Assembly: GCF_937890665.1 (NCBI RefSeq)
Contig: NZ_CALADU010000293.1
Coordinates: 1-7,306 of the forward strand
Origin: an uncultured Subdoligranulum sp.
GTDB lineage: Bacteria > Bacillota_A > Clostridia > Oscillospirales > Ruminococcaceae
Length of the DNA stretch: 7,306 nucleotides
Reading direction: 5' to 3'
The position numbers and the translations under genes were made by a program. How positions within the stretch are numbered: the first letter of the stretch is position 1; every line of letters begins with the position of its first letter. A model generated the notes under the pieces. The model made no database searches. It worked only from the letters and a program-made list of their open reading frames with translations, and was not told the origin of the DNA. Below, piece by piece: positions 6,269 through 7,306 of this stretch.

Positions 6269-6407
6269 TCCTCCAGTTCAGCTAACACTTACATCATTGT
6301 TTCTTCCAAATTCCTAGCGCGTATTGAAGTGCTCCGCTCATCTTTCCTTGGAAACTAGTATAGCCAATGTAAATACACCGGCAGAATACTCCATCCCTCT
6401 AGAATAC

Positions 6408-6455
6408 AAAAGGCGGCATAGACCAGCCCTTCCCCGGTGCTGATCTATGCCGCCT
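6408..6455 (-). terminator. Hairpin terminator, mainly for the minus strand
   Basis: Arms 6411-6427 and 6439-6455 are complementary over 17 positions with a single mismatch, around an 11-base loop. On the minus strand the stem is followed by TTTGTATTC, giving a U-rich tail, so it fits the spoIIID-like fragment that ends just before it. On the plus strand the next bases are CTTGGCTTAA, without a T-tract. It could still block plus-strand read-through from the operon, which has no other obvious terminator. The 142 bases between 6269 and 6410 hold no gene I can support. Confidence 0.75.
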
Positions 6456-6474
6456 CTTGGCTTAATATGGTCGC

Positions 6475-6632
6475 TTACTGTATCGCCCATATAAATCGTT
6501 CTAATTTATCACTTCTATATGTACGGTGGATTTGCTGATGCCAAATTTCCGGGCGGCAGAGCGGACGGTTGCTCCATTTTCGATGATGTACGCCGCCAAT
6601 TTACAGGCGCGTTCCTCGATATTTCCTTTCAA
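6475..6632 (-). pseudogene. spoIIID: Truncated, frameshifted spoIIID remnant
   Basis: SpoIIID is the small helix-turn-helix regulator of mother-cell sporulation genes, usually about 80-95 residues. Reading from a TTG at 6632-6630, the minus strand encodes MKGNIEERACKLAAYIIENG, then ATVRSAARKFGISKSTVH, which matches the conserved N-terminal half of SpoIIID. The frame then meets a TAG (6503-6501) after IEVIN. The next frame continues DKLERF, the kind of sequence expected after the STVHxDV segment, and stops at 6477-6475. This indicates a frameshift near 6508-6512, and the whole basic C-terminal half is absent in any frame. A loss of one GTGA unit from GTGAGTGAT would explain the break, but this is inferred. 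A longer open frame extends upstream to 6884, but it overlaps tspO and has no family character before the TTG. A short functional HTH peptide is possible but unlikely. Confidence 0.75.
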
Positions 6633-6657
6633 ATCCTTACACTCCCTCTCCCGTTTT

Positions 6658-6678
6658 GCCACAAGATATATATGTGGC
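6658..6678. repeat. Imperfect inverted repeat between spoIIID remnant and tspO
   Basis: GCCACA (6658-6663) and TGTGGC (6673-6678) flank an AT-rich centre (AGATATATA) in the spacer between the divergent spoIIID remnant and tspO. The size and symmetry would suit a dimeric regulator site. There is only one copy and no recognised motif, so a chance palindrome is possible. Confidence 0.25.
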
Positions 6679-6789
6679 CAGAGAGAGTACCATGCCTGTA
6701 CGCGCTGGAAATCCCCCGGATTTTCCCTCTTCTTTTCGATTTGAATATCTATCCCAAGGGCGGCATATGCTATTGCGGGTGATTCAAAT

Positions 6790-7263
6790 ATGAAACAGCA
6801 TACATGGAAAATATACGCCGCCTGGATTCTGTTTACCGAAGCGGTGGGCGGCCTGTCCGGCTGGCTGACCCGAGACGGAGCCAAAGCTTACAGTGAAAGC
6901 ATTATCCAGCCCCCGCTTTCCCCTCCCGCCCTTGTATTTCCCATCGTCTGGGGAATTCTGTTCGTTCTGATGGGCATCGGAGCAGCTCGGATCTATCTGG
7001 CTTCTCCCTCTCGTGAGCGCACCAGCAGCTTGCGCATATTTCTGCTCCAGTTAGCCTTCAATTTCTTTTGGAGCATTCTGTTTTTTAACTTTCAAGCCTT
7101 CGGCGCTGCACTGGTCTGGCTGGTGATTTTGTGGGGATTAATTTTATGGATGATCACCTCGTTTCATAAGGTAGATCCGTTGGCTGCCTGGCTTCAGGTC
7201 CCCTATCTGCTCTGGGTCATCTTTGCGGCCTATTTGAATTACGGTGTATGGATTTTAAACTAA
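6790..7263 (+). CDS. tspO: TspO/MBR family tryptophan-rich membrane protein
   Basis: A 157-residue membrane protein of the TspO (bacterial peripheral benzodiazepine receptor) family, whose members bind porphyrins and other hydrophobic ligands; length matches the usual 150-165. Five membrane helices are predicted at about 8-26, 47-69, 82-100, 105-124 and 133-153. Family motifs are clear: EAVGGLSGWLT (17-27), QPPLSPPALVFPIVWGILF (40-58), NFFWSILFF (91-99), the tryptophan-rich LVWLVILWGLILW (108-120) and VPYLLWVIFAAYLNYGVWIL (137-156). The start is the ATG at 6790 with a weak GGGTGA site at 6777-6782. It has its own terminator and is separated from the B12 operon by a hairpin and the spoIIID remnant, so co-transcription with the operon is doubtful. 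Its native ligand here is unknown; a link to tetrapyrroles is known for the family only. Confidence 0.95.
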   Translation: MKQHTWKIYAAWILFTEAVGGLSGWLTRDGAKAYSESIIQPPLSPPALVFPIVWGILFVLMGIGAARIYLASPSRERTSSLRIFLLQLAFNFFWSILFFNFQAFGAALVWLVILWGLILWMITSFHKVDPLAAWLQVPYLLWVIFAAYLNYGVWILN

Positions 7264-7266
7264 AAA

Positions 7267-7300
7267 GGAGGCCCGGCAGGTAACGCCTGCCGGGCTTCTT
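7267..7300 (+). terminator. Intrinsic terminator of tspO
   Basis: GCCCGGCAGG (7271-7280) pairs perfectly with CCTGCCGGGC (7286-7295) around a 5-base loop, and the stem can extend outward by GGAG with TTCT including G-U pairs. It begins within 10 bases of the tspO stop and is followed by pyrimidine-rich TTCTTCCCTTT. Confidence 0.88.
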
Positions 7301-7306
7301 CCCTTT

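Noticed and set aside
6300..6402. Short minus-strand frame of about 33 residues ending in LQYALGIWKKQ
   Set aside because: Protein-like in parts but very short, with no clear start signal and no family I recognise.
6519..6782. Plus-strand open frames of 87 and 72 residues
   Set aside because: They lie antisense to the spoIIID remnant and in the tspO upstream region, without ribosome binding site or family features.
6633..6884. N-terminal extension of the SpoIIID-like minus-strand frame
   Set aside because: It overlaps the start of tspO, shows no conserved features, and SpoIIID proteins begin at the MKxxIEER position matched by the TTG at 6630-6632.
1..7306. CRISPR arrays, tRNA or rRNA genes, insertion sequences
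   Set aside because: No regularly spaced repeats, tRNA-like cloverleaf, rRNA sequence, transposase or terminal inverted repeats were found on reading the window.

Overview
The window looks like chromosomal DNA from an endospore-lineage, Gram-positive anaerobe, probably a gut Clostridia (Lachnospiraceae/Oscillospiraceae type). The reasons are AGGAGG-type ribosome binding sites, moderate GC content, lipoprotein signal peptides without any outer-membrane partner, intrinsic terminators with T-tracts, and a recognisable SpoIIID fragment. The assignment is inference from sequence character; no species is identified.

Positions 1-274 hold no convincing complete gene, only two short open stretches that may be the ends of decayed genes, then a sigma-A type promoter (TTGACA at 232-237, TATTTT at 255-260). 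Transcription from it would run into a cobalamin riboswitch (281-461) followed by a strong intrinsic terminator (525-559). This is a classic B12-responsive transcription attenuator.

Positions 650-6268 form one tightly packed plus-strand operon of six genes: an extracytoplasmic lipoprotein version of the class II cobaltochelatase CbiK; a small lipoprotein and a small membrane-anchored protein, each with a DGxYS-type beta-sandwich domain resembling NEAT/Shp haem-binding modules; a class III substrate-binding lipoprotein; a FecCD/BtuC-type permease; and a FecE/BtuD-type ATPase with an unusual extra C-terminal domain of about 110 residues. Intergenic gaps are 1 to 15 bases except for a 62-base gap containing a hairpin between the second and third genes.

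The parts suggest a surface system that captures a corrinoid or related metallo-tetrapyrrole (or cobalt), possibly changes its metal outside the membrane with the chelatase, passes it between the two small binding domains, and imports it through the ABC transporter. The riboswitch ties the whole set to B12 status. The transport and chelatase families are clear from sequence; the substrate and the relay are inferred.

Positions 6269-7306 are a different region. A hairpin terminator oriented for the minus strand (6408-6455) lies downstream of a truncated, apparently frameshifted spoIIID remnant on the minus strand (6475-6632). Divergent from it is an intact tspO (6790-7263), a five-helix tryptophan-rich membrane protein of a tetrapyrrole-binding family, closed by its own intrinsic terminator at 7267-7300.
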